Shown here: positions 7,930 to 17,371 of the stretch, piece after piece
Layout of the letters: every line of letters begins with the position of its first letter
Numbering within the stretch: position 1 is the first letter of the stretch
Source of the DNA: Sphingopyxis sp. HIX
Lineage (GTDB): Bacteria; Pseudomonadota; Alphaproteobacteria; Sphingomonadales; Sphingomonadaceae
NCBI RefSeq assembly: GCF_001468285.1
Contig: NZ_LNSB01000033.1
Coordinates: 1 to 61,991, forward strand
DNA: 61,991 bases
Direction of reading: 5' to 3'
Notes under the pieces: generated by a model
What the model was told of the DNA's origin: nothing
Databases searched by the model: none
What the model saw: the letters and a program-made list of their open reading frames with translations, nothing else
Program-made: the position numbers and the translations under genes

Positions 7930-9788
7930 CCCTTGGCCCCCTTCAGCTGCGACAGGTCGCGCACCGCTCCCCGCGCGGCGCTCGTCGTCATCGCGGCATA
8001 GGCCTGAAGTGCTACCGAAACCTTGCGCGGGCGCGCCTTCTCGGGCTGCCACGCCGCCTCGCCTTTCGCCTCCATCGCCGCGCGGCGCTGCGCGAGCACG
8101 CTGTCGGCGACCGCGAGCGTGATCGTGCGCGAGGGGATATCTATGTTGATCAGGTCACCATTCTCGACCAGCCCGATCGCTCCGCCCTCGGCTGCCTCGG
8201 GCGAGACATGGCCGATCGACAGCCCCGAGGTGCCCCCCGAAAAGCGCCCGTCGGTGATCAGCGCGCAGGCCGCGCCCAGCCCTTTCGATTTGAGGTAGCT
8301 CGTCGGGTAGAGCATTTCCTGCATGCCCGGCCCGCCCTTCGGCCCCTCGTAGCGGATGACGACGACGTCGCCCGCCTCGACCTGCCCGGTCAAAATGCCC
8401 GCGACCGCCGCGTCCTGGCTTTCGTACACCTTCGCGGGGCCCGAGAATTTGAGGATGCTCTCGTCGACCCCGGCGGTCTTCACGATACAGCCGTCGAGCG
8501 CGATATTGCCCGACAGCACCGCGAGCCCGCCGTCCTGGCTGAAGGCATGGTCCGCCGAGCGGATCACTCCCGCCTCGCGGTCGAGGTCGAGCTCGTCCCA
8601 GCGCCGATCCTGGCTGAACGCGGTCTGCGTCGGCACCCCGCCCGGCGCCGCCATGAAGAATTTCTGCACTTCGGGATCGTTGGTGCGCGAGATATCCCAT
8701 TTGTTGAGCGCATCGCCCAAGGTCGCGCTGTGCACCGTCGGCAGATGCGCGTGGATCAGCCCCGCACGCTCGAGCTGGCCGAGGATCGCCATGATCCCGC
8801 CCGCGCGGTGGACGTCCTCCATATGCACGTCGCTCTTCGCCGGGGCGACCTTCGACAGGCACGGCACGCGGCGCGACAGCCGGTCGATATCCTCCATCGT
8901 GAAATCGACCCCCGCCTCGAACGCCGCCGCAAGCAGGTGCAGCACCGTGTTGGTCGATCCGCCCATCGCGATGTCGAGGCTCATCGCATTTTCGAACGCC
9001 TCGAAGGTCGCGATATTGCGCGGGAGCACGCTCTGGTCGTCCTCCTCATAATGGCGGCGGCACATGTCGACCACGAGCCGCCCGGCGTTGAGGAACAGGC
9101 CCTTGCGATCGGCGTGCGTCGCGAGCGTCGATCCATTGCCCGGCAAAGACAGCCCCAGCGCCTCGGTCAGGCAGTTCATCGAATTCGCCGTGAACATCCC
9201 CGAGCAGCTACCGCAGGTCGGGCACGCCGCCTGCTCGATCGCGGTGACTTCCTCGTCGCTATACTTCTCGTCGGCGGCGGCGACCATCGCGTCGACCAGG
9301 TCGAGCGCGACCTCCTTGCCCTTGATCACGACCTTGCCCGCCTCCATCGGCCCGCCCGACACGAACACCACGGGGATGTTGATGCGCAGCGCGGCCATCA
9401 GCATGCCCGGCGTGATCTTGTCGCAATTAGAGATACACACCATCGCGTCGGCGCAATGCGCGTTGACCATATATTCGACGCTGTCGGCGATCAGGTCGCG
9501 GCTCGGCAGGCTGTAGAGCATGCCGTCGTGTCCCATCGCGATGCCGTCGTCGACCGCGATGGTGTTGAATTCCTTGGCGACCCCGCCATGCGCCTCGATC
9601 TCGCGCGCGACCATCTGGCCCAGGTCCTTGAGGTGCACGTGACCCGGCACGAACTGCGTGAAGCTGTTGACCACCGCGATGATCGGCTTGCCGAAATCGC
9701 CGTCCTTCATCCCCGTCGCGCGCCACAGGCCGCGGGCACCGGCCATGTTGCGGCCATGGGTGGTGGTGCGCGAACGATATGAAGGCAT
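7926..9788 (-). CDS. ilvD: dihydroxy-acid dehydratase
   Basis: Dehydrates 2,3-dihydroxy-3-methylbutanoate and 2,3-dihydroxy-3-methylpentanoate to 2-oxo acids, the third common step of valine and isoleucine synthesis, in the cytosol with an Fe-S cluster and Mg2+. The 620-residue protein is of the E. coli IlvD length class. It begins [20 protein letters not shown] and has [12 protein letters not shown] (about residue 120), [20 protein letters not shown] (about 191) carrying the cluster cysteines, and [14 protein letters not shown] near the C-terminus. I prefer ATG 9788 to TTG 9797 because it matches the family start and has AGGA upstream. It overlaps the lipoprotein gene by TTGA. Confidence 0.96.
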   Translation of the reverse strand: MPSYRSRTTTHGRNMAGARGLWRATGMKDGDFGKPIIAVVNSFTQFVPGHVHLKDLGQMVAREIEAHGGVAKEFNTIAVDDGIAMGHDGMLYSLPSRDLIADSVEYMVNAHCADAMVCISNCDKITPGMLMAALRINIPVVFVSGGPMEAGKVVIKGKEVALDLVDAMVAAADEKYSDEEVTAIEQAACPTCGSCSGMFTANSMNCLTEALGLSLPGNGSTLATHADRKGLFLNAGRLVVDMCRRHYEEDDQSVLPRNIATFEAFENAMSLDIAMGGSTNTVLHLLAAAFEAGVDFTMEDIDRLSRRVPCLSKVAPAKSDVHMEDVHRAGGIMAILGQLERAGLIHAHLPTVHSATLGDALNKWDISRTNDPEVQKFFMAAPGGVPTQTAFSQDRRWDELDLDREAGVIRSADHAFSQDGGLAVLSGNIALDGCIVKTAGVDESILKFSGPAKVYESQDAAVAGILTGQVEAGDVVVIRYEGPKGGPGMQEMLYPTSYLKSKGLGAACALITDGRFSGGTSGLSIGHVSPEAAEGGAIGLVENGDLINIDIPSRTITLAVADSVLAQRRAAMEAKGEAAWQPEKARPRKVSVALQAYAAMTTSAARGAVRDLSQLKGAKG

Positions 9789-9847
9789 TTTGAGCAATCC
9801 TGATAATAATATTTCAAAATTCAGCGAAGAAACGCGCCTCTACACGC

Positions 9848-10579
9848 CTATCCGGCGATATACAATGCCAGTTTATTGCACATACGAGCAAGCCGCTCGG
9901 CAAAGAGCGCCCGCCCCGCCGCATCGCCGACCAGATCCTGCCGCATCTCGATCCCGACATAGGGAATAGCATTCGCCTCGGCATGGCGGTTCATCGTCGC
10001 GTTGAGCAGCTTGCCCGAATAGGGGAGCTGGTCGCCTACGATCAGCCCCTCCTCCGCCAGCGCCGCAATCGCGGGCGCGGCGAGCCGCGCGTCCTCATTG
10101 TACAGCACCCCGGCCTGCCAAGGCCGCGCCTGTTCGGGATCGCTCGCCAGCGAGGGCGTAAAGCTGTGCAGCGACAGGATGAACGCCGGGCGGTGGGCCG
10201 CGACCGTCGCCGCGATATGCTGGTGATAGGGCCGGAAGAAACGCGCCAGCCGCGCCTCGCGCCCGTCATGACCCAGCGCATTGCCCGGGATCGCATGGCC
10301 GTCGCTCGCGATCGGCACCGCGCCAGGTGCCTCCTCGTCGCGGTTGCAGTCGACCACCAGCCGCGACACCCCGCCGAGGATCGCCGCATCGACCACGCCC
10401 GCCTCTACCAGCAAGGCCGCCACCTCGGAGACCCCGATGTCGATCGCGATATGCTCATTGAGCAGCGCCGGATCGATGCCGAGGTCGATGTCGGCGGGCA
10501 CATGGTTCGACGCATGGTCGCCGATCAGCAGCACCCCGCCCGCGCGCGGCATGCCGAGCGCGGTCCACGCCTCGCTCAT
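9848..10579 (-). CDS. N-formylglutamate amidohydrolase family protein
   Basis: Predicted to hydrolyse N-formylglutamate or a related N-acyl amino acid. The 243-residue protein contains the family blocks LLIGDHASNHVP (about residue 15), LVVDCNRD (about 82), LSLHSFTP (about 142) and YVGIEMRQDL near the end, including the metal-binding H, D and E positions. ATG 10579 overlaps the TGA of ispE as ATGA, so it is translationally coupled. No other histidine-utilisation gene is nearby, so a role in histidine catabolism is not supported by context; members of this family also occur as stand-alone hydrolases. Confidence 0.87.
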   Translation of the reverse strand: MSEAWTALGMPRAGGVLLIGDHASNHVPADIDLGIDPALLNEHIAIDIGVSEVAALLVEAGVVDAAILGGVSRLVVDCNRDEEAPGAVPIASDGHAIPGNALGHDGREARLARFFRPYHQHIAATVAAHRPAFILSLHSFTPSLASDPEQARPWQAGVLYNEDARLAAPAIAALAEEGLIVGDQLPYSGKLLNATMNRHAEANAIPYVGIEMRQDLVGDAAGRALFAERLARMCNKLALYIAG

Positions 10580-11424
10580 CGCAGCGTTCCCGCCATCTGC
10601 CACCAGTGCGGATGGCCGTCGGCGAGCTTCACCGACGCCGCGTCGCGCTCGGCCAGCGCATCGAACAGCGCGAAGCAGGTCGCCCCCGACCCCGACATGC
10701 GCGCGAGCCAAGGGCCGAGCGCGCCGAGTTCGAGCAGGATATCGGCGATCGCCGGGCACTGTGCGACCGCAGGGCGCTGCAGATCGTTGCGCGCCGCGAG
10801 CAATTTCGCGCGCCCGGCCGGATCGCCATAGAGCGGGCCGCGGTCGATGCCGTCCCACGCCGCGAACACCGGCCCCGTGGCGACGGGCTGGCGCGGGTTG
10901 ACCAGCAACACCGGCGTCCCGCCGAGCCGCAATTCGGGCAGCGGGGTCAATTCCTCGCCCACCCCGACCCCGAGGCAGGTCCGGCTCGCGACGCAGGCGG
11001 CGACATCGGCGCCCAGCGGCGCAACGATCCGCGCGAGCACGGCGTCGCCCAGCTCGGGCAGGAAATGCGTCCGCACCAGCCGCGCCATCGCTGCGGCGTC
11101 GGCTGACCCGCCCCCGATCCCCGCCGCGACCGGCAGCCGCTTGGTGAGCCTGACCGCCAGCGGCGGCACGCGGTCGGCGCCATAACGCTCGCGCAGCAGG
11201 GCGACCGCGCGCAGCACCAGATTGTCGGCGCCCGCGCTCAGCCCCTCGGCGAACTCGCCGTCGATCGCCAGCGCATCGACCGCGGCCACCCGCGCCTCGA
11301 TCGTGTCGCCATGATCGACGAAAGCGAACAAAGTCTCGATTTCGTGATAGCCGTCAGCCCGCCGCGCGCGCACATGCAGCGCAAGGTTGATCTTCGCCCA
11401 GCCGGTCTCGGCGAGCATAGTCAT
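10576..11424 (-). CDS. ispE: 4-(cytidine 5'-diphospho)-2-C-methyl-D-erythritol kinase
   Basis: ATP-dependent GHMP kinase of the MEP isoprenoid pathway that phosphorylates CDP-methylerythritol in the cytosol. The 282 residues show the substrate-site opening TGWAKINLALHV (about residue 6), the ATP-binding GHMP motif LPVAAGIGGGSADAAA (about 92-106), and the C-terminal ARMSGSGATCFALF. ATG 11424 overlaps the TGA of the upstream TPR gene (ATGA), and its own TGA overlaps the next ATG, giving a coupled three-gene run: TPR protein, ispE, N-formylglutamate amidohydrolase. An in-frame extension upstream is antisense-like and is rejected. Confidence 0.95.
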   Translation of the reverse strand: MTMLAETGWAKINLALHVRARRADGYHEIETLFAFVDHGDTIEARVAAVDALAIDGEFAEGLSAGADNLVLRAVALLRERYGADRVPPLAVRLTKRLPVAAGIGGGSADAAAMARLVRTHFLPELGDAVLARIVAPLGADVAACVASRTCLGVGVGEELTPLPELRLGGTPVLLVNPRQPVATGPVFAAWDGIDRGPLYGDPAGRAKLLAARNDLQRPAVAQCPAIADILLELGALGPWLARMSGSGATCFALFDALAERDAASVKLADGHPHWWQMAGTLR

Positions 11425-13043
11425 GGCGCGGTCGTCGCCGGCGTCAGCCCGTCGCGCAGTTTCGCCTCGATCCGCGTCGCCATATCGGCCTCGGCGAGCA
11501 GCGCCGCCGCGCGCCAGGTATAGCGCGCCTGGAAATGCCGCCCCGCCGCCCAATAGGCGTCGCCCAGATGCTCGACGATCACCGCATTGCCCGGATCGCC
11601 CGCCTGCGCCTTTTCGAGCAGCGGCACCGCTTCGCTGGGCTTGCCCGTCAGGAAATAGGCCCAGCCCAGCGAATCGGTGATCGCCGCGCTCTGCGGGTCC
11701 TGCGCCCAGGCCGCCTCGATCTGTTCGAGCGATTTGTCGACATTCTTGCGCCGCTCGATCGACGAATAGCCGACGAAATTCAGTATATTGGGATCGTTGG
11801 GTCGCAGCTTGATCGCCTTGTCGAGCAAGGGCTGGGCTGCGTCCCAGTCGTCGGCCTTGAGCAGCAGTTCGGCGCGCGCAATCAGCAGACTGCCGCGCAG
11901 CGCCTTGTCATTCTCGTCGTCGCCGAGATCGGCTTCGAGCGCCGCATAGGCGCGCTCCGCCGCCGCCGCGTCGCCGCCGCGCCGCGCGACATCGGCGTAG
12001 CGCACCAGCAGGCTGCGCGATTTGGGCTCGCGCGCGATCGCGCGTTCGGCGAGATTCACCGCGGCGGGATAGCCGCCCTTGTCGGCAACCAGCTCGGCAT
12101 AGCGCATCGCGAGCACCGGCGGCGGGTCGCGAAACTCGGCGAGCGTGCCGAGCGCATCGTCGGTCTGCCCGTTCGCCGCCAGCGCCTCGAGCAACGCCCC
12201 GCGCACCTGCCAGTCGTTCGGCTCCAGCCAGAAGGCGACACGCGCAAAGAGCAAAGGCACTTTGGGATTGCTGTTCGGCGTCCGTGCAAAGCCGTCGGCG
12301 AGCAGCCCCAGCCAATGCGCCACCCCGCCGCGCGGGCCGGTGACGAGCTGGTCGGGCAGCAGCAGCACCGGATCCTCGCGTTCGCCCGCCGCGAGCGCGA
12401 CCCGCCCGCGCAGCCGCTCGGCCGCCGCGCCCTCGCCCGCCTTCGCCAGCGCGGCGGCGACGCGCATCGCGACGAGCTGGCTCGTGCGGTCGGTCAAGAT
12501 CACCTTGTCGGCGAGCGCCGCCGCCTCGGCGGGGCGCTTGGCGCCGAGCTGGACCAGCGTCGCCTCGAGCTGGAACGCTGGCTGCGCCGCCCCGCGATCG
12601 CCCGCGCCGAGCAGATGCCGTTCGGGCGCCGCCTCGCGCGCACCGACCGCGATCCAGCTGCTCAGCGGCGGCGTCACCAGCCGCGCGATCGCATCGCCGC
12701 CGGTCTTGTCCGACCGCCCCGCGACATAGGCCTGCGCGCCCTTCCAGTCCGACCGCCGCAGCGCATCGGCGACGAGCACCAGTTGCGCGTCGAAGCGCCG
12801 GTCGCCCGCCTGCCACAGCAGGAAGGCCGCGCTCCGCGCCGCGGCGAAATCGCCCGCCTCGATCGCCTGTTCGAGCATCCGCCCGCGCAGCCCCGGCAGT
12901 TCGGGCGCCGCGCTCGCGACCGTCGTCAGCGCCGCGAGCGCCATCTGCGGGTTGCCCGCATCCTCGGCCAGCCGCGCCTTCGCGAGCGCGTTGAGCGCCG
13001 CGTCTCCGCCATCGGCGGCCTGCGCGGCGAGCGGCATCAGCAC
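11421..13043 (-). CDS. exported tetratricopeptide-repeat protein
   Basis: A roughly 540-residue protein dominated by TPR-like helix pairs; the C-terminal third has the clearest units (RPNDPNILNFVGYSSIERRK, DSLGWAYFLTGKPSEAVPLL, VIVEHLGDAYWAAGRHFQAR). Such proteins are scaffolds in envelope assembly; the partner is unknown. The start is uncertain. GTG 13043 gives only half a signal peptide (VLMPLAAQA). The in-frame codons upstream, back to the stop of the flavoprotein gene, read KLGLLAAAVLMPLAAQA, a complete hydrophobic core, but offer no ATG, GTG or TTG. A CTG start (about 13061) or a sequence error would restore the export signal. Coupled to ispE by ATGA. Confidence 0.85.
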   Translation of the reverse strand: MLMPLAAQAADGGDAALNALAKARLAEDAGNPQMALAALTTVASAAPELPGLRGRMLEQAIEAGDFAAARSAAFLLWQAGDRRFDAQLVLVADALRRSDWKGAQAYVAGRSDKTGGDAIARLVTPPLSSWIAVGAREAAPERHLLGAGDRGAAQPAFQLEATLVQLGAKRPAEAAALADKVILTDRTSQLVAMRVAAALAKAGEGAAAERLRGRVALAAGEREDPVLLLPDQLVTGPRGGVAHWLGLLADGFARTPNSNPKVPLLFARVAFWLEPNDWQVRGALLEALAANGQTDDALGTLAEFRDPPPVLAMRYAELVADKGGYPAAVNLAERAIAREPKSRSLLVRYADVARRGGDAAAAERAYAALEADLGDDENDKALRGSLLIARAELLLKADDWDAAQPLLDKAIKLRPNDPNILNFVGYSSIERRKNVDKSLEQIEAAWAQDPQSAAITDSLGWAYFLTGKPSEAVPLLEKAQAGDPGNAVIVEHLGDAYWAAGRHFQARYTWRAAALLAEADMATRIEAKLRDGLTPATTAP

Positions 13044-13065
13044 CGCCGCCGCGAGCAGGCCCAGC

Positions 13066-14721
13066 TTACATGTTCGGATAATTGGGGCCTCCGCCGCCTT
13101 CGGGGGTGACCCAGTTGATATTCTGGGTCGGGTCCTTGATGTCGCACGTCTTGCAGTGGACGCAATTCTGCGCGTTGATCACGAATTTGGGATCGCCGAT
13201 ATCCTGGCCGACGATCTCATAGACCCCCGCCGGGCAATAGCGCTGCGCGGGCTCGTCGTACATCGGCAGATTATATTCGACCGGGATCGACGGATCTTTC
13301 AGTTGCAGGTGGACCGGCTGGTCCTCCTCATGGTTGGTGTTCGACAGGAACACCGACGACAGCCGATCGAAGGTCAAGACGCCGTCGGGCTTCGGATAAT
13401 CGGGCTTCGGCATCATGTCCGCGCGGTACAGCGTGGTGTTGTCGGGATGATGCTTCATCGTGAAGGGCATCTTGATCTTCAGCGTCTCGGCCCACATCGT
13501 GATCCCCGACAGGATCGTGCCGAAAAAATCGCCCCATTTCTCGACCAGTGGCAGCACGTTGCGCACCACGCTGAGTTCCTTCTTCACCCAGCTGTCGTCA
13601 TAGGCGTCCTGATAGGCGGCGAGCGTGTCGCCGCCGCGCCCCGCCGTCACCGCCGCGAAGGCCGCTTCGGCCGCCATCATGCCCGACTTCATCGCGGTGT
13701 GCGTCCCCTTGATGCGCGGCACGTTGAGGAAGCCGGCGCTGTCGCCGATCAGCGCGCCACCCGGGAAGGCGAGCTTGGGCACCGACTGATAACCGCCGTC
13801 GCTGATCGCCCGCGCGCCATAGGACACGCGCTTGCCGCCCTTCAGGATCTTCGCGATCTCGGGGTGCGTCTTCCACTTCTGCATTTCCTGGAAGGGCGAG
13901 GTGTGCGGGTTGCGATAATTGAGCCAGGTCACGAAGCCCAGCGCGACCTGCCCGTTCGCCTGGTGATAGAGGAACCCGCCACCGTTCGAATTTTCGTCGA
14001 GCGGCCAGCCCTGCGTGTGGATCACGCGGCCCGGCGCATGGTTCTCGCGGTCGATGTCCCAAAGCTCCTTGACCCCCAGGCCATAGACCTGCGGCTCGCA
14101 GTCGGCGTCCAAGGCGAACTGCGGCTTCAGCATCTTGGTCAGATGCCCGCGCACGCCCTCGCCGAAGAAGGTATATTTGGCGTGCAGCTCGAGCCCCGGC
14201 TGGTAATCGCCCTTGTGGCTGCCGTCGCGCGCAACGCCCATGTCGCCGGTCGCGACGCCCTTCACCGAGCCGTCCTCATTGTACAGGATCTCGGCCGCCG
14301 GGAAGCCCGCAAAGATCTCGACCCCCAGCCCCTCGGCCTGCTCGGCGAGCCAGCGGCAAAGATTGCCGAGGCTACCCGTATAAGTGCCCTTATTGTGCAT
14401 GAAGCCGGGCGAGATGAATTCGGGCAGGCCGAACTTCTTGTTCTTGGTAAGCACCCAATGCTGGTTATCGTTGACCGGCACTTCGGCGAGCGGGCAGCCC
14501 GCCGTGCGCCAGTCGGGGATCAGCTCGTCGAGCGACTTGGGATCGATCACCGCGCCCGACAGGATATGCGCGCCGACCTCGGACCCTTTTTCGAGGATAC
14601 AGACCGACAATTCGCTGCCCGCTTCGTTCGCCAGCTGCTTGAGGCGGATCGCCGCCGAAAGTCCCGCCGGGCCCGCACCGACGATGACCACGTCATAGGG
14701 CATCGATTCCCGTTCGCTCAC
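13066..14721 (-). CDS. electron-transfer flavoprotein:ubiquinone oxidoreductase
   Basis: Membrane-associated FAD and [4Fe-4S] protein passing electrons from reduced ETF (fatty-acid and amino-acid dehydrogenases) to ubiquinone. The 551 residues begin with the FAD-binding Rossmann motif YDVVIVGAGPAGLSAAIRL. The middle has GALIGDSAGFLNVPRIKGTH. The C-terminal ferredoxin-like domain has CPAGVYE and NCVHCKTCDIKDPTQNINW, which supply the four cluster cysteines. GTG 14721 is chosen because AAAGG sits about 11 bases upstream; ATG 14703 is an alternative. It is divergent from the UDG-like gene across a 118-bp region carrying a TTGACG palindrome. The gene leads the TPR-ispE-amidohydrolase run. Confidence 0.95.
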   Translation of the reverse strand: MSERESMPYDVVIVGAGPAGLSAAIRLKQLANEAGSELSVCILEKGSEVGAHILSGAVIDPKSLDELIPDWRTAGCPLAEVPVNDNQHWVLTKNKKFGLPEFISPGFMHNKGTYTGSLGNLCRWLAEQAEGLGVEIFAGFPAAEILYNEDGSVKGVATGDMGVARDGSHKGDYQPGLELHAKYTFFGEGVRGHLTKMLKPQFALDADCEPQVYGLGVKELWDIDRENHAPGRVIHTQGWPLDENSNGGGFLYHQANGQVALGFVTWLNYRNPHTSPFQEMQKWKTHPEIAKILKGGKRVSYGARAISDGGYQSVPKLAFPGGALIGDSAGFLNVPRIKGTHTAMKSGMMAAEAAFAAVTAGRGGDTLAAYQDAYDDSWVKKELSVVRNVLPLVEKWGDFFGTILSGITMWAETLKIKMPFTMKHHPDNTTLYRADMMPKPDYPKPDGVLTFDRLSSVFLSNTNHEEDQPVHLQLKDPSIPVEYNLPMYDEPAQRYCPAGVYEIVGQDIGDPKFVINAQNCVHCKTCDIKDPTQNINWVTPEGGGGPNYPNM

Positions 14722-14802
14722 CGCAAATACCTTTCTGCCGTCCCTGCGCGGACATTCATCGTGCCCTGCGCTCATTCTGTCACGAAATGCGATGCCCGCC
14801 AA

Positions 14803-14818
14803 TTGACGCGTCCGTCAA
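14803..14818. promoter_or_regulatory. palindrome TTGACG-cgtc-CGTCAA in a divergent promoter region
   Basis: A perfect 6-bp-arm inverted repeat with a 4-nt spacer lies between the divergent ETF:ubiquinone oxidoreductase and UDG-like genes, 21 bases before the latter's ATG and 81 bases upstream of the former's GTG. Its left arm could double as a -35 box (TTGACG), with TTTGAA 17 bases further on as a poor -10. It could be an operator for a dimeric regulator; no regulator gene is adjacent. Confidence 0.35.
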
Positions 14819-14839
14819 CTGCCTGTTTGAAACAAATCG

Positions 14840-15622
14840 ATGGGTGGGCAAAACTCTGCGTTGCTGGCGCAAAGCTATCACGACTGGTGGTCGTTGGCGG
14901 GCGTCGATGCATTGGTCGGCGAGACGCCGGCGGGCTGGCTCGCCGCGCTTCCCGCGAACGATCCCGCGCCGAAGCCCCGCTTAGCCGCCCCCGAACCCGA
15001 AATCGCTCCGCTGCCCACCGCACTCCAGCGGCAGGAAGTGATCGAAGCGCCCGTCGCGAAAGGCCCGGTCGAGATTCCGACCGAATGGGCCGCCTTCCAA
15101 AGCTGGCTCGCCGAGCACCCCGACGTCCCCAGCAGCCAGTGGGAGACGCGCCGCGTTCTGCCCGTGGGCGAGCCCGGCGCGCCGCTGATGCTGCTCACCG
15201 CCTGGCCCGAAGTCGACGACCAGCGCGATGGCCAGCTCTTCACCGGCCCCGCGGGCAAATTGCTCGACGCGATGCTCGCTGCGATCGGCACGAAGCGCGG
15301 CGACACCTATCTCGCCAGCCTCGCGGTCACCCGCCCGCCCGGCGGGCGCTGCGACGAGGCGGCGGCAGCCGATCTCGACCGGCTGCTCTGGCACCACCTC
15401 CGCCTCGCGCGCCCTGGACGCCTGCTCCTCATCGGCAGCGACATCACGCGCATGGCGGCGAAAATCGCGCTGCCCGACGCGCGCGGAAGGTTACTCGATA
15501 TTAACCAAGATGGCGGCAAGGTGGAGGCGGTGGCAATCGCGCATCCCGCGATGCTGCTCGCCCGGCCGGCCCAGAAAGCGGCCGCCTGGGATAGTCTCAA
15601 ACTGTTCAACCGGGGACGTTGA
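14840..15622 (+). CDS. uracil-DNA-glycosylase-like protein, degenerate
   Basis: A 260-residue protein with the UDG-superfamily fold signature in its C-terminal half: GQLFTGPAGKLLDAMLAAIG (about residues 133-152) aligns with the family 4/5 block G-x-P-F-V-G-x-A-G-x-L-L, followed by YLASLAVTRPPG and AIAHPAMLLAR (the H-P-S/A region). However, the family's first motif G-E-x-P-G is replaced by LTAWPEVDDQ. The protein has only one cysteine (GGRCDEA), so it cannot hold the family-4 [4Fe-4S] cluster. The N-terminal third (DWWSLAGVDALVG, then a proline-rich linker) is unlike UDG. Catalysis is doubtful; a DNA-binding or structural role is possible. The lytic transglycosylase gene follows after 3 bases. 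Confidence 0.75.
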   Translation: MGGQNSALLAQSYHDWWSLAGVDALVGETPAGWLAALPANDPAPKPRLAAPEPEIAPLPTALQRQEVIEAPVAKGPVEIPTEWAAFQSWLAEHPDVPSSQWETRRVLPVGEPGAPLMLLTAWPEVDDQRDGQLFTGPAGKLLDAMLAAIGTKRGDTYLASLAVTRPPGGRCDEAAAADLDRLLWHHLRLARPGRLLLIGSDITRMAAKIALPDARGRLLDINQDGGKVEAVAIAHPAMLLARPAQKAAAWDSLKLFNRGR

Positions 15623-15625
15623 CAG

Positions 15626-17371
15626 ATGAAAAAGATCACGGCTCTCGCCGCCGCCCTCCTGTTTTCCGCCGCCAGCCCGGCGATCGCCGCCGACGCGGGC
15701 GATCCGATGGCCGCCGCGCCGCAGACCGTGCCGGGCGTGCTCTCGCCCAAGCAGAAGCAATTCTACGGCCAGGTCGCCGCCGCGATCCGCGGCCAGCGCT
15801 GGGCGGAAGCGCGCGCGCTACTCGACGGCGCCGAAAACGGCCCGCTCCATGATTTCCTGCGCGCCGAACTGCTCGTCGCGCCGAACAGCCCCAAGGCCGA
15901 AGTCGCCGACATCATGCCGATCCTCGCGCGCGCGCCGAACCTGCCGCAGGCCGAACAGCTCGGCCGCCTCGCGGCGAAGCGCGGCGCGACCGACATCCCG
16001 GCGCTCCCCTATCAGACGCGGCTCAGCTGGGCGGGCAGCGCGCCGCGCCGCGTCGGCGCCGACAGCGTCAGCGATCCCTTTGCGAACGGCCTCGCCAGCA
16101 GCATCCCCGAGCGAATCAAGAACGACGACCCCGCGGGCGCAGAGGCTTTGCTCAACGCGGTGATCGACAAGCTCAGCCCCGAAGCGCGCGCCGAATGGCA
16201 GCAGAAGGTCGCCTGGTCCTATTATATCGAGAATGACGACACAAACGCGCTGCGCCTGTCGCTCGCCTGTACGCAGAACGGCGGCGCCTGGGCCACCCAG
16301 GGCGCGTGGACGCAGGGCCTCGCCGCGTGGCGCCTGCGCGATTATCGCACCGCGCTGACCGCTTTCGACCGGGTCGCCAGGGAAGCCCCAGACAGCGAGC
16401 TCCGCGCCGCGGCCTATTATTGGGCCTCGCGCGCCGCGATGGCCGCGGGCGAACCCGCCGCGGTCCAGCCGCGCCTCCGCGCCGCCGCCGCCAACGAGGA
16501 AACCTTTTACGGCCTGCTCGCCGCCGAGACGCTCGGCGATGGTGTCGTGCGCCAGCAGACCGCCCGCCCCGATCGCAGCGCCTGGCGCGCGCTTGAGGAA
16601 CAGCCCAATGTCCGCGCCGCGATCGCGCTCGCCGAGATCGGCGAGGAGCAATATGCCGGCGAAGCGCTCCGCCACCAGGCGCGCATCGGCAACGCCAGCC
16701 AGCACGAGCAGTTGATCGCGATCGCCAATGCGCTGAGCCTGCCCGAAACGCAGCTCTACCTCGCGCACAACACGCCGCAGGGGCGCAAGCTCGCGGCCTC
16801 GACGCGCTACCCCCAGCCCAAATGGGAGCCCAACGGCGGCTGGCGCGTCGATCCCGCGCTCGTCTTTGCGCACACCCTCCAGGAATCGCGCTTTCAGCGT
16901 GCTGCGGTCAGCGGGGCGGGCGCGATGGGGCTGATGCAGGTGCGCCCCGGCACCGCGCGCGACCTCGCGCGCTGGAACGGCGACGCCAGCGGCCCCGGCG
17001 ACCTCAAGACCCCCGCGGTCAACATGGACTTCGGCCAGCGCTATCTCGAATATCTCAGCCGCGACGGCTCGACCGGCGGCCAGCTGCCGAAAGTGATTGC
17101 GGCCTATAACGCCGGCCCCGCGCCGATCGCGCGCTGGCAGACCGAGGTCCGCGATGGCGGCGACCCCCTGCTCTACATCGAATCGATCCCCTATTGGGAA
17201 ACGCGCGGCTATGTCGGCATCGTGCTGCGCAACTACTGGATGTACGAAGCGCAGCAGGGCAAGCCCTCGGTCAGCCGCGCCGCGCTCGCGCAGGGCAAAT
17301 GGCCGCGCTTCCCCGACAGCAAGGACCGGGTACGCCTCAGCTACGCCCCCGGCCTGACCAATGCCGATTGA
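15626..17371 (+). CDS. soluble lytic murein transglycosylase
   Basis: Periplasmic enzyme that cleaves the MurNAc-GlcNAc bond of peptidoglycan with formation of 1,6-anhydroMurNAc. The 581-residue protein starts with a signal peptide (MKKITALAAALLFSAASPAI, cleavage after AIAA). It continues with a long alpha-superhelical domain and ends with an SLT domain: HTLQESRFQRAAVSGAGAMG (catalytic glutamate in LQES, about residue 418), LMQVRPGTARDLA, and AAYNAGPAPIARW. Length and order match Slt70-like proteins. It begins 3 bases after the UDG-like gene and overlaps moaB by 11 bases, indicating one transcript. Confidence 0.93.
   Translation: MKKITALAAALLFSAASPAIAADAGDPMAAAPQTVPGVLSPKQKQFYGQVAAAIRGQRWAEARALLDGAENGPLHDFLRAELLVAPNSPKAEVADIMPILARAPNLPQAEQLGRLAAKRGATDIPALPYQTRLSWAGSAPRRVGADSVSDPFANGLASSIPERIKNDDPAGAEALLNAVIDKLSPEARAEWQQKVAWSYYIENDDTNALRLSLACTQNGGAWATQGAWTQGLAAWRLRDYRTALTAFDRVAREAPDSELRAAAYYWASRAAMAAGEPAAVQPRLRAAAANEETFYGLLAAETLGDGVVRQQTARPDRSAWRALEEQPNVRAAIALAEIGEEQYAGEALRHQARIGNASQHEQLIAIANALSLPETQLYLAHNTPQGRKLAASTRYPQPKWEPNGGWRVDPALVFAHTLQESRFQRAAVSGAGAMGLMQVRPGTARDLARWNGDASGPGDLKTPAVNMDFGQRYLEYLSRDGSTGGQLPKVIAAYNAGPAPIARWQTEVRDGGDPLLYIESIPYWETRGYVGIVLRNYWMYEAQQGKPSVSRAALAQGKWPRFPDSKDRVRLSYAPGLTNAD

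Noticed and set aside
13400..15504. 850-residue plus-strand frame opposite the ETF:ubiquinone oxidoreductase
   Set aside because: Antisense shadow; the flavoprotein on the other strand is certain and the frame has no family features.
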